Shown here: positions 34,465-43,540 of the stretch, piece by piece
Layout: each line of letters begins with the position of its first letter
Position numbering within the stretch: the first letter of the stretch is position 1
Assembly: GCA_028284905.1 (NCBI GenBank)
Contig: JANQQU010000089.1
Location: 124,001 to 188,000 of the forward strand
Direction of reading: 5' to 3'
Length of the DNA: 64,000 nt
Origin: Calditrichia bacterium
Lineage (GTDB): Bacteria; Calditrichota; Calditrichia; RBG-13-44-9; J075
The notes under the pieces: generated by a model
Told to the model about the DNA's origin: nothing
The model's database searches: none
Seen by the model: only the letters and a program-made list of their open reading frames with translations
Position numbers and translations under genes: made by a program

Positions 34465-35571
34465 CTAAAACATCACGGTGCTCAGGTTAAACAATGGCAG
34501 ATAAATGGAAATCAGAATAATACCGATGATTCCCCCAAGAAAAACAATCATCACCGGCTCGATAACTGATGCCAGCGTTTCAATTGAACTATCGATTTCT
34601 TTTTCATAATAGTCAGCGATGCGTAAAAGCATAGACGGCAGCTCTGCCGTTTCTTCACCGACGGCAATCATGCGAATGACCATCATTGGAAAGATTTTGG
34701 ACTGTTGTAAAGCACTGGTCAGATTCCCCCCTTTTTGGGCGGATGAATGCATCATCCCAATATCAGCTGCAACCAGATGATTGGCTGCAGCTTGCCGGGT
34801 GATATCCAATGCCCCCAACAACGGAATTCGGCTTTCTAATAATGTTCCCAGTGTACGGCAGAAGCGTGCGATATGGTTTTTACGAACTAAAGCACCGATA
34901 AAAGGAATCATTAATAACAGTCTTTCGAAAAAATGGCGCAGTTTATCGCTTTTTTGTATGCGTCGGTATAGTAAAAACATCATGAGGAAAATGGCAGGGA
35001 ATCCCCACATATACTGGCCAATCCAGCTGCTGATGGCAATTAGGATCCGGGTTGGCATCGGTAGTGTTGCATCAAAATCCGCAAAAATTTCTGCGAATGC
35101 CGGAATCACAAATTGCATGATAAACATTAATGCCATCAACGCTACGGCAATGACCAGTGCCGGATAGGTCATTGCCTGCAGCAGCTTTCGCTTTAGGTCG
35201 GCGATTTTTTCCAGGTAGGCAGCCACGCGCCCCAGCATTTCCGGCAGTTTACCGGTCATCTCCCCTACCGCAATTAACTGGCAATAGAATTCATTGAATA
35301 TTGACGGGTAGCTGCGTAAGATTTCATGAAGAGCAGCGCCTGAATTCAGACGATTTGCAACTTGCACCAATAGCTCAGGAAATTTCTGATGAGAATGCTG
35401 CCGGGCGAGAATATGAATACTATCAACCAATTGCATCCCGGCATTAAGCATAATTCCCAAATCGCGAGTAAACTGAAGGAGTACTTTTCCCGGCACCCGT
35501 TTGATTTGAGAATTTTCAGACGAATGTTCATCCCGAAAATCAGCGGCTTCCGAAATAGAAATGGAACGCAA
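34465..35571 (-). CDS. GspF/PilC-type inner-membrane platform protein
   Basis: 368 residues with the duplicated T2SF domain: first half about 30-150 (LLQFTRDLGIMLNAGMQLVDSIHIL), second half about 225-350 (ARFCRTLGTLLESRIPLLGALDIT). Membrane helices are at about 128-155, 180-200 and 340-362. The GEMTGKLPEMLGRVA and GEETAELPSMLLRIADYYE motifs are diagnostic. It forms the platform that couples the cytoplasmic ATPase to pseudopilus assembly; that ATPase (GspE/PilB) is not in the window. Start TTG with AGGAGGAAAA directly upstream. Slightly short for GspF (usually ~400). Confidence 0.9.
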   Translation of the reverse strand: MRSISISEAADFRDEHSSENSQIKRVPGKVLLQFTRDLGIMLNAGMQLVDSIHILARQHSHQKFPELLVQVANRLNSGAALHEILRSYPSIFNEFYCQLIAVGEMTGKLPEMLGRVAAYLEKIADLKRKLLQAMTYPALVIAVALMALMFIMQFVIPAFAEIFADFDATLPMPTRILIAISSWIGQYMWGFPAIFLMMFLLYRRIQKSDKLRHFFERLLLMIPFIGALVRKNHIARFCRTLGTLLESRIPLLGALDITRQAAANHLVAADIGMMHSSAQKGGNLTSALQQSKIFPMMVIRMIAVGEETAELPSMLLRIADYYEKEIDSSIETLASVIEPVMIVFLGGIIGIILISIYLPLFNLSTVMF

Positions 35572-35640
35572 TTTTCCTCCTGTTAATTGAAAGATTTGCT
35601 TAAAACTCGTGTAAAAAAAATGAACCCGATCATCACTTTT

Positions 35641-36120
35641 TTACTTCATCAATTCCAAGACACTTTCCGCACCTTGTCTAAAAAGATGTATTTGCGAGGT
35701 ACTAATTTTGACAACCCGAAAGTTTTCCAAAGTATCGCCAATCGCACAAATTTGTGTCGTCCCATCCGGCATCTCTATAATCGCCAGTGGCTGCTGAAGA
35801 TCGTCTAAAAATCCGCGATAAATTATTGACGGCAATTTTTCCGTCACTTTCCGCAAAGTGCTTCGCGGGCTTCTTTTCCGTTTTTTGGGTCTGTAAGGCT
35901 GAAAGGGATTTCGCATACCATTCAATCGACTCAGAATGCTACTATCACTCAACGCAATTGACCTGGCTGGTAATTCTGATAGTTGAATATCATCGCTGAC
36001 CTTTACTGTTGCTCCCGAAGCGCTGCCATTTAAGAGCTGATCAAATACTGCCCCCCAGACAAGCAGAGATATTCCTGCCAGGAAAATAATCAGCGTTTTA
36101 TTATGCCTGTTTTTATTCAT
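35641..36120 (-). CDS. GspC/PilP-like periplasmic protein
   Basis: 159 residues. One membrane helix (LIIFLAGISLLVWGAVFDQLL), then a linker and NPFQPYRPKKRKRSPR, then an HR-like small beta domain: YRGFLDDLQQPLAIIEMPDGTTQICAIGDTLENFRVVKISTSQIHL. That is the pattern of GspC/PilP homology regions, which connect the inner-membrane assembly to the secretin. The start is either TTG 36123 or ATG 36120; CAGGAG fits the ATG. It follows the PilO-like gene by 26 bp, the same relative order as pilO-pilP. Confidence 0.72.
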   Translation of the reverse strand: MNKNRHNKTLIIFLAGISLLVWGAVFDQLLNGSASGATVKVSDDIQLSELPARSIALSDSSILSRLNGMRNPFQPYRPKKRKRSPRSTLRKVTEKLPSIIYRGFLDDLQQPLAIIEMPDGTTQICAIGDTLENFRVVKISTSQIHLFRQGAESVLELMK

Positions 36121-36146
36121 CAACGCACTCCTGGTGGTTGGCCCAA

Positions 36147-36695
36147 TTAATTAAGCGAACTTGGAACATTTTCTTTTCGTAAATAACAGTGTATCGTTAA
36201 TTGACTCTCCACCAGCGAACGCCGTTTTTCCGGCGATTTAATAGAGATTTTATCTATCCGGCAACCTGGAATCTGCCTTTCCAGACGGTAAAGAAATTGA
36301 ATTAACGGAGCGAATTCCGCCTGTATTTTCAGGGTAATTTTTAAGATTTCGAAATTGCCTTCAGATTCAATCGGATGAGGACTTAACTGAACCAACTGAA
36401 TTCGGCAGCGCTTTACAAAATCGTTTATTTGCGCATATAATTTTCCTGATTCTTCCCGGTTAGCATATTTTTCCAGATCCGTTTGAATGTTTCTTTCCAG
36501 ATAGGCAATCTTTGCCCGCTTCTTCTGAATTTCCTGCTTTATCTGCTGGGAGGTTATATCTGCCGCTTCCCGATAAAGCAGCGAAGATGCCAACTGGTAA
36601 TTACTCTCTAATAAAGGGACAAGTGCTATGGTGCCTATTATTCCCAGCAGCAGCCAGCTGCCCCATAATCCATATTGCCAATTAAAGCTGCGCAT
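36147..36695 (-). CDS. PilO/GspM-like protein
   Basis: 182 residues. One N-terminal membrane helix (YGLWGSWLLLGIIGTIALVPLL), a coiled coil (about 45-85, TSQQIKQEIQKKRAKIAYLERNIQ) and a ferredoxin-like C-terminal domain (IQLVQLSPHPIESEGNFEILKITLKIQAEFAPLIQFLYRLERQIPGCRIDKISI). This matches PilO/GspM topology. It would pair with the PilN-like half of the next protein and align with the secretin. It overlaps the GspL-like gene by 14 bp. Confidence 0.75.
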   Translation of the reverse strand: MRSFNWQYGLWGSWLLLGIIGTIALVPLLESNYQLASSLLYREAADITSQQIKQEIQKKRAKIAYLERNIQTDLEKYANREESGKLYAQINDFVKRCRIQLVQLSPHPIESEGNFEILKITLKIQAEFAPLIQFLYRLERQIPGCRIDKISIKSPEKRRSLVESQLTIHCYLRKENVPSSLN

Positions 36696-38130
36696 CCAAT
36701 CGAATCCGAAATTGTGTTAGTTCCTGATAGGGCAATTGCCATTTCCGCTTAATTTTCCCTGATTCAAGCAGAGAGATATCAAGCAGTGTAACATTTTTCG
36801 AAAATCCCAATTCTTCCAGCAATTGCATCCATTGGGAAACAACTTCTGCTGCCGGTGATAAACCGGCGATCTGAATACTTATTTTTTCTTCCCCGGCCGG
36901 TAATATTTCAGCGGATGTTAACCAAATCTCTTGCGGCAGAGATTCCGCAATCTGAAAAAGATAATTTGCACTGTTACTTTCCCGTTGAACCGGGACACTG
37001 AATTCCGGTATTTTCTCCTGTAGCAGCGTATAATTTACATTCAGAGAATCCCTTTCCCGGATCAAAGGCTGCAAGGATGTTTCCCGAAAATTTTCCGCCT
37101 GCATCGCTCGCTTCAGCATGCCTTCGGTAATTGAGAAAGTCAGGAGGATGAGCATCAACATTCCACCGAATAGTAGCACGCTTTTTTTCAGGAGATGCTG
37201 GTAATATGCTTCATTCCGTCGTTCTTTCGATTTCCCATCGAGCATATCAAATTTATCTTCCCGGTTAACGAACGGATTGAGGCAAGCAGCAGCTGTTGAG
37301 AGATACGAATTCTGTGGGAAAGGCAGTTCCTGGTGAAAAGGTTGCAGACCTTCGTTTTCAAAAAATGTTACCAATCCAGCATCGGTACCCTCGTTTCTGC
37401 TGATTAAATAATGATATTCTTCCGACCCGCGATCCTCTCCAAATACCGTATTCATTGAAGCACGAACTTCCCTTTCGAATGCTGTTCCATTATCAACTTT
37501 CCCGCTATAAAGCGCTGTAAATTTCCCAGCTCTATAAAACAACATTAAAACATCTGCATTACAGAGGTCTACTAAGACGCCGCTAAATTTAGCATTACTG
37601 ACCGTTAACAGATTATCCAACACCGTGTTTCCGGCAATAATCTGGAATGCTTCTACTTGATTTAATTCCTGCCGGTATTTTTCCAATACATGCCGATGCT
37701 GTAACAATACCAACAGGGTCAGTTCTGTGTCTGTTGCCTCCAGTATTTTGTAATGCAGGCTAAATCTTTCCGCGGAAATTCCCGGTAACAAAAAACGATT
37801 CGCATGTTGAAATAAATAGCCGGGAATCTCATTTACGCGCATCAGCGGTATTGTCACCTTCTTAAGCAAAGTTGAAGTTTGCGGAAGAAGAATCGTTGTA
37901 AAATGAGGCTTAATGCCCAACGTTTTCTTCACAGTTAATATTTGCTTTCCCAGGTGCATATTATCCTTGAGCGGGAGATTGGTAACAGTCTTAATTTGAT
38001 ATCGGGCAAGCCAGCGGCGGCAGACAACAAAGTTTAAACTATCAGCATTTATTTTCACCGCCAGGCTAACATCTCCGGCATGCAGGAATTGGTAGATTTT
38101 TTCCACAATGGTCATCAAACGAACACTCAT
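36682..38130 (-). CDS. GspL-like protein (PilM and PilN in one chain)
   Basis: 482 residues. Residues ~1-290 are a PilM/GspL actin-like cytoplasmic domain (LPQTSTLLKKVTIPLMRVNEIPGYLFQHANRFLL, VLVDLCNADVLMLFYRAGKFTALYSGKV). A membrane helix (VLLFGGMLMLILLTFSITEGML, about 315-336) is followed by a coiled coil and a PilN-like ferredoxin domain (NYLFQIAESLPQEIWLTSAEILPAGEEKISIQIAGLSPAAEVVSQWMQLLEELGF). In type IV pili these two parts are separate proteins; one chain is the GspL arrangement. It recruits the assembly ATPase. Overlaps the secretin stop by 4 bp. Confidence 0.8.
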   Translation of the reverse strand: MSVRLMTIVEKIYQFLHAGDVSLAVKINADSLNFVVCRRWLARYQIKTVTNLPLKDNMHLGKQILTVKKTLGIKPHFTTILLPQTSTLLKKVTIPLMRVNEIPGYLFQHANRFLLPGISAERFSLHYKILEATDTELTLLVLLQHRHVLEKYRQELNQVEAFQIIAGNTVLDNLLTVSNAKFSGVLVDLCNADVLMLFYRAGKFTALYSGKVDNGTAFEREVRASMNTVFGEDRGSEEYHYLISRNEGTDAGLVTFFENEGLQPFHQELPFPQNSYLSTAAACLNPFVNREDKFDMLDGKSKERRNEAYYQHLLKKSVLLFGGMLMLILLTFSITEGMLKRAMQAENFRETSLQPLIRERDSLNVNYTLLQEKIPEFSVPVQRESNSANYLFQIAESLPQEIWLTSAEILPAGEEKISIQIAGLSPAAEVVSQWMQLLEELGFSKNVTLLDISLLESGKIKRKWQLPYQELTQFRIRLDAQL

Positions 38131-40022
38131 GGCAACATCCAGTTATCGCTATAGGACAGGTGGGGCGTCACATAAATAATCAGCTCGCTCTTGGATTTAT
38201 TAACATTACGGCTGCTAAAGAGTTTTCCCAGCAGCGGCAAACGGCCGAGCAGCGGGAAGCGCCGGGTTGATTCGGTTTCCCGCTCTTCAATCAATCCTCC
38301 GAGAACGATGGTTTCCCCATCGCGCAATCGCACGGTAGAGGTTAATGATCGGCTGCGGATATTTGGTGGTAATCCCGCTTCATTCTCGCCATCAACGGTA
38401 TTAAACTCGGGATGAATTTCCACGGTAATTTCTCCGGAAGCGCTGACCCATGGGGTGATTTCCAGAGAGATGTTAATATCCACAGTTTCAAAGCGTTCCG
38501 TGGTAGCGATGTAGGGCAGATTTTGATTCACATTGCCACCAAGCGGTGTTTCCGTATCCAGCTTAAAATAGCGGGTTTCCCCGATTTTCAATTGGGCCGG
38601 ATGCCCATTCAAGGTTGAGATCTGAGGCTTGGAGCGAATATCGACCTTCTCCAATTTTTCCAATGCGGCAATCTGCAGATAAAAATCTTCCGGGAGCTTG
38701 CCAATATTCACCCCGGAAAAATATTTGCCCAGTGAAGTCAGGTAATCATTTAGCTCTCCACCACTAAACAAATGGCGAATCTCTGGTAGCCAGCGGGTGG
38801 CGTCAACATTTCCGCTGGAATCCTCATCTACCGGCGTACCTTCGCCGGCAGAGAGCGTTAGTTCAGAAACATCCGTATCGTTAAAATCCACCACCAACAC
38901 TTCAAAGAAAATTTGCGGGATTGGTTGATCCAGTTCGTGAATAATTTCTGCCACTTCAGACAAAACATCCCCGGCACCGGTAACAAGCAACGCGTTATGC
39001 TCCCGAATGATCTTCATTTCCGCATTACGAACGGCCTGTTTCGGCAAAACATCGAGAATGCCATCCACTTTTAAATGCTTTAATTTCAACAAACGGGAAC
39101 TGCTCAGCCCCTGATTATTTTTCCCGCCAATCAAATACACGTTTCGGGATTTTTTAAAGGTGAATTCGCTACTCAACAAGATCAGGTTTAGTCCTTCCTC
39201 CAGACTCACATTTGCCATCCGCGCATTCACTTTTCCCTTTGCTTCTCCCAGCACAATAAAATCTGCAGCGCTCTGCCGGGAAATTTCACTCAAGACATCC
39301 CCCAGGGAGATATTTTGCACATCAATCGACAGGCCATTCTGGTTATAATCTATCCAGAAAGTACCTTTAGCACCTTTTGCTGTTGTTGGGGAATAACCAT
39401 CGACAGCGCGAACAAAATATCCATGTGCTGCTTTTTTCAGGAGGAACCCATTCGCCCGAAACAACTCTTTGAGACCTGTTTCAAATGGTGCATTTTTCAG
39501 ATTCCCGGAAATATGTCCATTTACTGCCTTATCACAGAGTACCGTTTGTCCGCTCACCCGGGCTATCTCGGCAACAACTTCGCGAACGTCTTCTCTGTGA
39601 ACATTCAGCGATAGTTTACCGTCGTGATATTCGATGTCCCAAATCTTCGGTGCTGGTAAGGGGGCCGGCGCATTAACGATTTTGTAAATTTCACCATACT
39701 TTTTTATCGACAGTTGATTGTCATTAACGATATAATTCAGCGCATCTTCCAAACTGATATCAGATAAATTGAGGGTGAGGCGCTTATCGACATCATTGGC
39801 AATCAATAGGTTAACCTGATATTTTTTTGCCAGCATTCGAATAACATCCCGAACATCCGCATCGCGAACATTCAGCGAACTAAGGCGTTGCTGGAAGGCC
39901 GCTACAGGTGGCGTTTTCTCCTCGCCGATTAATGGATGGCAAATTAGCACCAGGCAAATGAACGCCAGTTGACCGGCGCGCCTCCATCGGGAAAAGCAGA
40001 TATGTTTTTTCCAGAAATTCAA
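38127..40022 (-). CDS. Secretin (GspD/PilQ type) outer-membrane channel
   Basis: 631 residues from a TTG at 40022, chosen because AAAGGA lies 6 nt upstream; the same frame extends to a TTG at 40073. Signal peptide RRAGQLAFICLVLICHPLIG. Three consecutive STN/AMIN-like modules follow (starting LNVRDADVRDVIRMLA, LNVHREDVREVVAEIA and IDVQNISLGDVLSEIS), then an N1 domain (LKLKHLKVDGILDVLP) and the secretin C-domain ending VRLRDGETIVLGGLIEERETESTRRFPLLGRLPLLGKLF...LIIYVTPHL. It forms the dodecamer- to pentadecamer-type channel for export or a pilus. First gene of the minus-strand operon. Confidence 0.92.
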   Translation of the reverse strand: MNFWKKHICFSRWRRAGQLAFICLVLICHPLIGEEKTPPVAAFQQRLSSLNVRDADVRDVIRMLAKKYQVNLLIANDVDKRLTLNLSDISLEDALNYIVNDNQLSIKKYGEIYKIVNAPAPLPAPKIWDIEYHDGKLSLNVHREDVREVVAEIARVSGQTVLCDKAVNGHISGNLKNAPFETGLKELFRANGFLLKKAAHGYFVRAVDGYSPTTAKGAKGTFWIDYNQNGLSIDVQNISLGDVLSEISRQSAADFIVLGEAKGKVNARMANVSLEEGLNLILLSSEFTFKKSRNVYLIGGKNNQGLSSSRLLKLKHLKVDGILDVLPKQAVRNAEMKIIREHNALLVTGAGDVLSEVAEIIHELDQPIPQIFFEVLVVDFNDTDVSELTLSAGEGTPVDEDSSGNVDATRWLPEIRHLFSGGELNDYLTSLGKYFSGVNIGKLPEDFYLQIAALEKLEKVDIRSKPQISTLNGHPAQLKIGETRYFKLDTETPLGGNVNQNLPYIATTERFETVDINISLEITPWVSASGEITVEIHPEFNTVDGENEAGLPPNIRSRSLTSTVRLRDGETIVLGGLIEERETESTRRFPLLGRLPLLGKLFSSRNVNKSKSELIIYVTPHLSYSDNWMLP

Positions 40023-40220
40023 ATTTTTCCTTTCTCTAATAAAGCAGGTCGACCGAACGGATAGTTCCCCCAACTACCCGGGCGATCGTGACCTGTTTTA
40101 TGCAAATTGTCAATCCCGGACTTTTTTCAGAAAAATTTTTCGATTTTTTTACTGCCCGGAAATATCAACCGGAAATTCGCTGAACGTGTCGGGCGACAGA
40201 CGCCTTTACATCAGCAAAAA

Positions 40221-40949
40221 CTAGCGGATAAAATCATCCACCAGATATGCAATAAAACAGCCGATACCAATAAACGGCGCGAAAGGAATCTTGCTTTTCC
40301 TGTTTTTCGGAAATATCAGTGCTACGATTAATGCGATTGAGGCAGCGAAAAACAATCCCAGCCAGACCATCTGCCAGCTGAGAAAGAAACCGCATACCGC
40401 AACAAGCTTAACATCCCCCATCCCTAATGCTTCTCTACCGGCAAACCAATCGCCCCAAAAACGCAATAGGAGCATACCGGCAAGGCCGCTAAAGAATCCT
40501 CCGAAACTAGTTGTCCACAGGAGAACACCTGCAAGTGCATTCAGCAAAACTCCGCCAAGTAACATGATTAGCAGAATAGCGTTGGGGACAATTAAAGATT
40601 GGAGGTCGATTACCGCGATTGTCAATAGACCATAAAAGAAGAGAAGAAAAAAGACTTTGTCCGGCCAGGTTGGTTCCGCCCAATAAATAGTCAGCGTTAA
40701 CAGACCTACAAGCGCCTCAATGATTGGATAACGCATTGAAATTGGCTGTTGACAATGAGAGCAATTCCCCCTTAGTAGCAGAAAACTGAACAGCGGTAAA
40801 TTTTCCCACCAGCGAAGTGAATGTCGACATGCCGGGCAAAAGGAGCGTCGCGGCATCAACAAGGAAATACCGGCAGGAATGCGAAATGTGCAACAGCCGA
40901 TAAAGCTGCCAAATACAAGTCCGGATATAATGATCAATAAGACTTCCAT
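40221..40949 (-). CDS. Prepilin peptidase (PilD/GspO)
   Basis: 242 residues, eight hydrophobic helices. The N-terminal domain has the zinc-type tetracysteine motif CPACRHSLRWWENLPLFSFLLLRGNCSHC. The catalytic aspartates are in AVIDLQSLIVPN and LGMGDVKL, the A24 aspartic protease pair. It cleaves the leader of the three pseudopilin-like proteins encoded here and N-methylates the new end in bifunctional members. GAGGGGA precedes the ATG. It is 198 bp upstream of the secretin in the same direction, possibly the head of the operon. Confidence 0.92.
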   Translation of the reverse strand: MEVLLIIISGLVFGSFIGCCTFRIPAGISLLMPRRSFCPACRHSLRWWENLPLFSFLLLRGNCSHCQQPISMRYPIIEALVGLLTLTIYWAEPTWPDKVFFLLFFYGLLTIAVIDLQSLIVPNAILLIMLLGGVLLNALAGVLLWTTSFGGFFSGLAGMLLLRFWGDWFAGREALGMGDVKLVAVCGFFLSWQMVWLGLFFAASIALIVALIFPKNRKSKIPFAPFIGIGCFIAYLVDDFIR

Positions 40950-41097
40950 AATCCCCTCTCATAAAATTTTCTCTAATTTTCTAAAAAGCATCTCATTCCG
41001 ACAATTATAGAGCAAACAGCTAAGAAGTTTTCGACTTCACGATCCGCAACAGGTAAAATCAGTAGTTTAAGTCTAAATTGACAGCGCCGGGGGAAAT

Positions 41098-42471
41098 TTG
41101 GAAAATTCAGTTAAAAAAACATTTTGGCAGGAAGAAGGCTCCGCGCTGGTAACGGTATTGTTTATTGCTGTCATTTTCAGCACAACTCTGCTGATTTTAT
41201 TGAGCTTACTGCAGCAACACAGTATTTTTCTTCATCGGAAAGCATCTTTTCTCGCTGCCAAATATCAGGCAGAAGGTGGGCTATTTAAAGCGCTTGATTA
41301 TCTCAACAATTTACCGCAAAGCGAATATCCGTTTCAGAGTGATACACTAACGATACAACTTTCCGGGAAAGACAGCGCGGTAAGCACATATCGCATTTGG
41401 GGCGGCTATCTTTCATTGACATCCTCAACCGAAAAACGAAATGTCCGTTATGATTTTTCAACACTGGCTGGTCGCGATGAGGCAAACTGGCAACAGTATG
41501 CTTTGCTGCTTAATCCGGAGAATTTTTCACTGACTGTCACTGGCGACACTCGCCTGGCAGGAGATGTCATTACTGGCCCCGCCGGTGTTCGCAAAGCTGC
41601 TTTCCGGGGGCGCCCTTACAGCGGCAATCAACCGGTATATGGCAAAATTATTAAAACCGGGCAGGATCTTCGTCCTATTCCCAATCGCCAATATTTAGAT
41701 CGACTTTATCATCATTTTCGATGGCAATTTACCGGGAAGAAAATACCCGCTTTAGAAACGGTGATCGAAAAAAACTCCCTTCAGGTAGACCTTAACAAAA
41801 ATGGGAGGGCCGGAATTTATTTCGCCACTGCGCAACTGCTGCAGCTGCGTCCCTGGCAAATCCGGGGACCGGGCACTATCATTTTAACCGAACCGCTTTC
41901 TCTTGATCACCCTATTCAATTTTTGCAGCAAGCGAACCTGTTATCCCGGGCGTCAATATTACTCGGAAATGCTGTAGAGCTCCGGAAAGCGCTTGTTTAT
42001 TCCGAGCAAGAAATCGTTCTCAACAATAGTCAACAATTCAACGGACAACTTTTTTCCGAAACTGCGATTACTCTTGATAATACTCAAACTTCATCACCAT
42101 CTCTGGTAACTGTTTATGCGAAAAACGGAAACGCCAATCTGAAAATCAAAAACCACTCCCGGGTAGACGGCAGCCTTTTTTTTCTTCATCAGGACAGCAG
42201 TTTAGCGGGTGGTTATTCAAACGGGAAGATTTATATTGAATCTACCGCACACATCGATGGACTGGTTTACAGCGATCATCTCTTAACCCTGGAAGGAAGC
42301 GTTGCCGGAACAGTAATAACCGATCGCTTTCACTTTTACTATTCACCAACAGATTATTTTAACTGGATTAACGGCGGTAAAATTATCCGCGCTGAAAGGA
42401 AAAGGAATTTCCCAATGCCCTTATTTTTTAAACAGAAAACCAACAAGCTGGTTGCATTGAATCATGAATAA
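41098..42471 (+). CDS. PilX/GspK-like pilin-related protein with beta-solenoid-like body
   Basis: 457 residues, start TTG with GGGGGAAA just upstream. The N-terminus WQEEGSALVTVLFIAVIFSTTLLILLSLLQQHS resembles minor pilins of the PilX/GspK type, but cleavage after Gly is only weakly supported since the +5 Glu is missing. About residues 230-420 have repeats of short strands (RASILLGNAVELRKALVYSEQEIVLNNSQQFNGQLFSETAITLDNTQ..., IKNHSRVDGSLFF, IESTAHIDGLVYSDHLLTLEGSVAGTV), suggesting a right-handed solenoid as in bactofilin or pilus-tip adhesins. It overlaps the next pseudopilin gene by 8 bp and is probably at or near the tip of the pseudopilus (inference). Confidence 0.65.
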   Translation: MENSVKKTFWQEEGSALVTVLFIAVIFSTTLLILLSLLQQHSIFLHRKASFLAAKYQAEGGLFKALDYLNNLPQSEYPFQSDTLTIQLSGKDSAVSTYRIWGGYLSLTSSTEKRNVRYDFSTLAGRDEANWQQYALLLNPENFSLTVTGDTRLAGDVITGPAGVRKAAFRGRPYSGNQPVYGKIIKTGQDLRPIPNRQYLDRLYHHFRWQFTGKKIPALETVIEKNSLQVDLNKNGRAGIYFATAQLLQLRPWQIRGPGTIILTEPLSLDHPIQFLQQANLLSRASILLGNAVELRKALVYSEQEIVLNNSQQFNGQLFSETAITLDNTQTSSPSLVTVYAKNGNANLKIKNHSRVDGSLFFLHQDSSLAGGYSNGKIYIESTAHIDGLVYSDHLLTLEGSVAGTVITDRFHFYYSPTDYFNWINGGKIIRAERKRNFPMPLFFKQKTNKLVALNHE

Positions 42472-42850
42472 GAACCCATTCAACGATATTGCCCGGGAGG
42501 AAGCTGGTTATACTTTAGTAGAAGTGCTGACAGCATTGGTAATACTTTTCATCGTTTTTTTGCCGGTTAGCAGATTATGCAGTCAGCTGTTATCCAGCCC
42601 AACTAATCGGGATCGTATCGTTGCTATTAATCTGGCAGAAGCGGCCATGAATCGAACAACGCTTAGCAAGAAATATCAAACCGGGCAATGGACGGAAAAA
42701 CGGCAGAATCACAGCTATGTTGTCGACCAAAAAGTAGACCGGGAAGGAGAAGCATTGGTGCGAATCGAAATATCTGTTTTTTCTAAGCAGGAAGAACAAC
42801 CACTGGTAACAGTCTATACATTTCGGCCCGTTTTGGGAGAGGATCAATGA
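42464..42850 (+). CDS. GspI/PilV-like minor pseudopilin
   Basis: 128 residues. Prepilin signature EAGYTLVEVLTALVILFIVFLPVSRLCSQLL with Gly at the cleavage point and Glu at +5 (GYTLVE). The C-terminal part (YVVDQKVDREGEALVRIEISVFSKQEEQPLVTVYTFRP) is a small beta sheet like that of GspI. It forms part of the pseudopilus tip with the neighbours on both sides. Overlaps the upstream gene by 8 bp and the downstream gene by 4 bp, so all three are translationally coupled. Confidence 0.83.
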   Translation: MNKNPFNDIAREEAGYTLVEVLTALVILFIVFLPVSRLCSQLLSSPTNRDRIVAINLAEAAMNRTTLSKKYQTGQWTEKRQNHSYVVDQKVDREGEALVRIEISVFSKQEEQPLVTVYTFRPVLGEDQ

Positions 42851-43410
42851 AAGCGTTCATCAGAGACATATCGCTTAAAAATCCACGGAGAAAAATTCGG
42901 GGATTATTACAAGAGACATCCGGTTACACGCTTTTTGAATTGATTGTTGCTTTACAGCTGGCCTTTATCATAATCGGGATGATTTACCTCGCCTATGGTT
43001 TATTTCAGCAGCAAATGGAAAGATGGCAGGCTAAAATAAACCGGGAAGCTGCATTCAGCCAATTCTCTCACGTTTTAACTTTAACGTTCGACCCGGCAGA
43101 AAAAATACTGCTGGCTACGCCGGATAAATTTATTGCGCAATCTGCAGAAGGCGACAGCATCACAATAGAACTTCGGGATAATATCTATATTAACCAGCGT
43201 CCATTACTCGAGGCAGGCTGGATTTCACTGGAGAAAGGACACTTCAGTTTTTATGATAAAAATCTGAGCGAAAAAGAGTTTTTTCCCGGACAGGCAATTA
43301 CGCCAGACAAATTCGACCAGATTCGCGCTTTAACGGTTAATTTACAATTGTCAACACAGATTGGCTCATTTCAGGAAAAACTCTTCTTTCAGCTGCCGGC
43401 AAACCGCTAG
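42847..43410 (+). CDS. GspJ/PilW-like minor pseudopilin
   Basis: 187 residues. Prepilin-type segment SGYTLFELIVALQLAFIIIGMIYLAYGLF, cleavage after Gly and Glu at +5, but with an unusually long (~30-residue) basic leader. The mature part has a beta-rich C-terminal domain (SITIELRDNIYINQRPLLEAGWISLEKGHFSFYD). It is the third of the coupled trio of tip components. ATG overlaps the previous stop by 4 bp. Confidence 0.8.
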   Translation: MKAFIRDISLKNPRRKIRGLLQETSGYTLFELIVALQLAFIIIGMIYLAYGLFQQQMERWQAKINREAAFSQFSHVLTLTFDPAEKILLATPDKFIAQSAEGDSITIELRDNIYINQRPLLEAGWISLEKGHFSFYDKNLSEKEFFPGQAITPDKFDQIRALTVNLQLSTQIGSFQEKLFFQLPANR

Positions 43411-43540
43411 TCATTGCAATTTGCCCATCGTTCCTAAGTGTTTGTATTTATAGCGCCGATGCAATATATTACCGAACGATACTTGTTTTTCAATATGATT
43501 TAAACAGCGAACGCCCTTACTGAAACGGATTGAAGGGGAT

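Noticed and set aside
43427-43480. ATCGTTC/GAACGAT repeat as an ECF operator
   Set aside because: Seven base pairs 40 bp apart are expected by chance at this scale, and there is no counterpart upstream of sigma locus 1.
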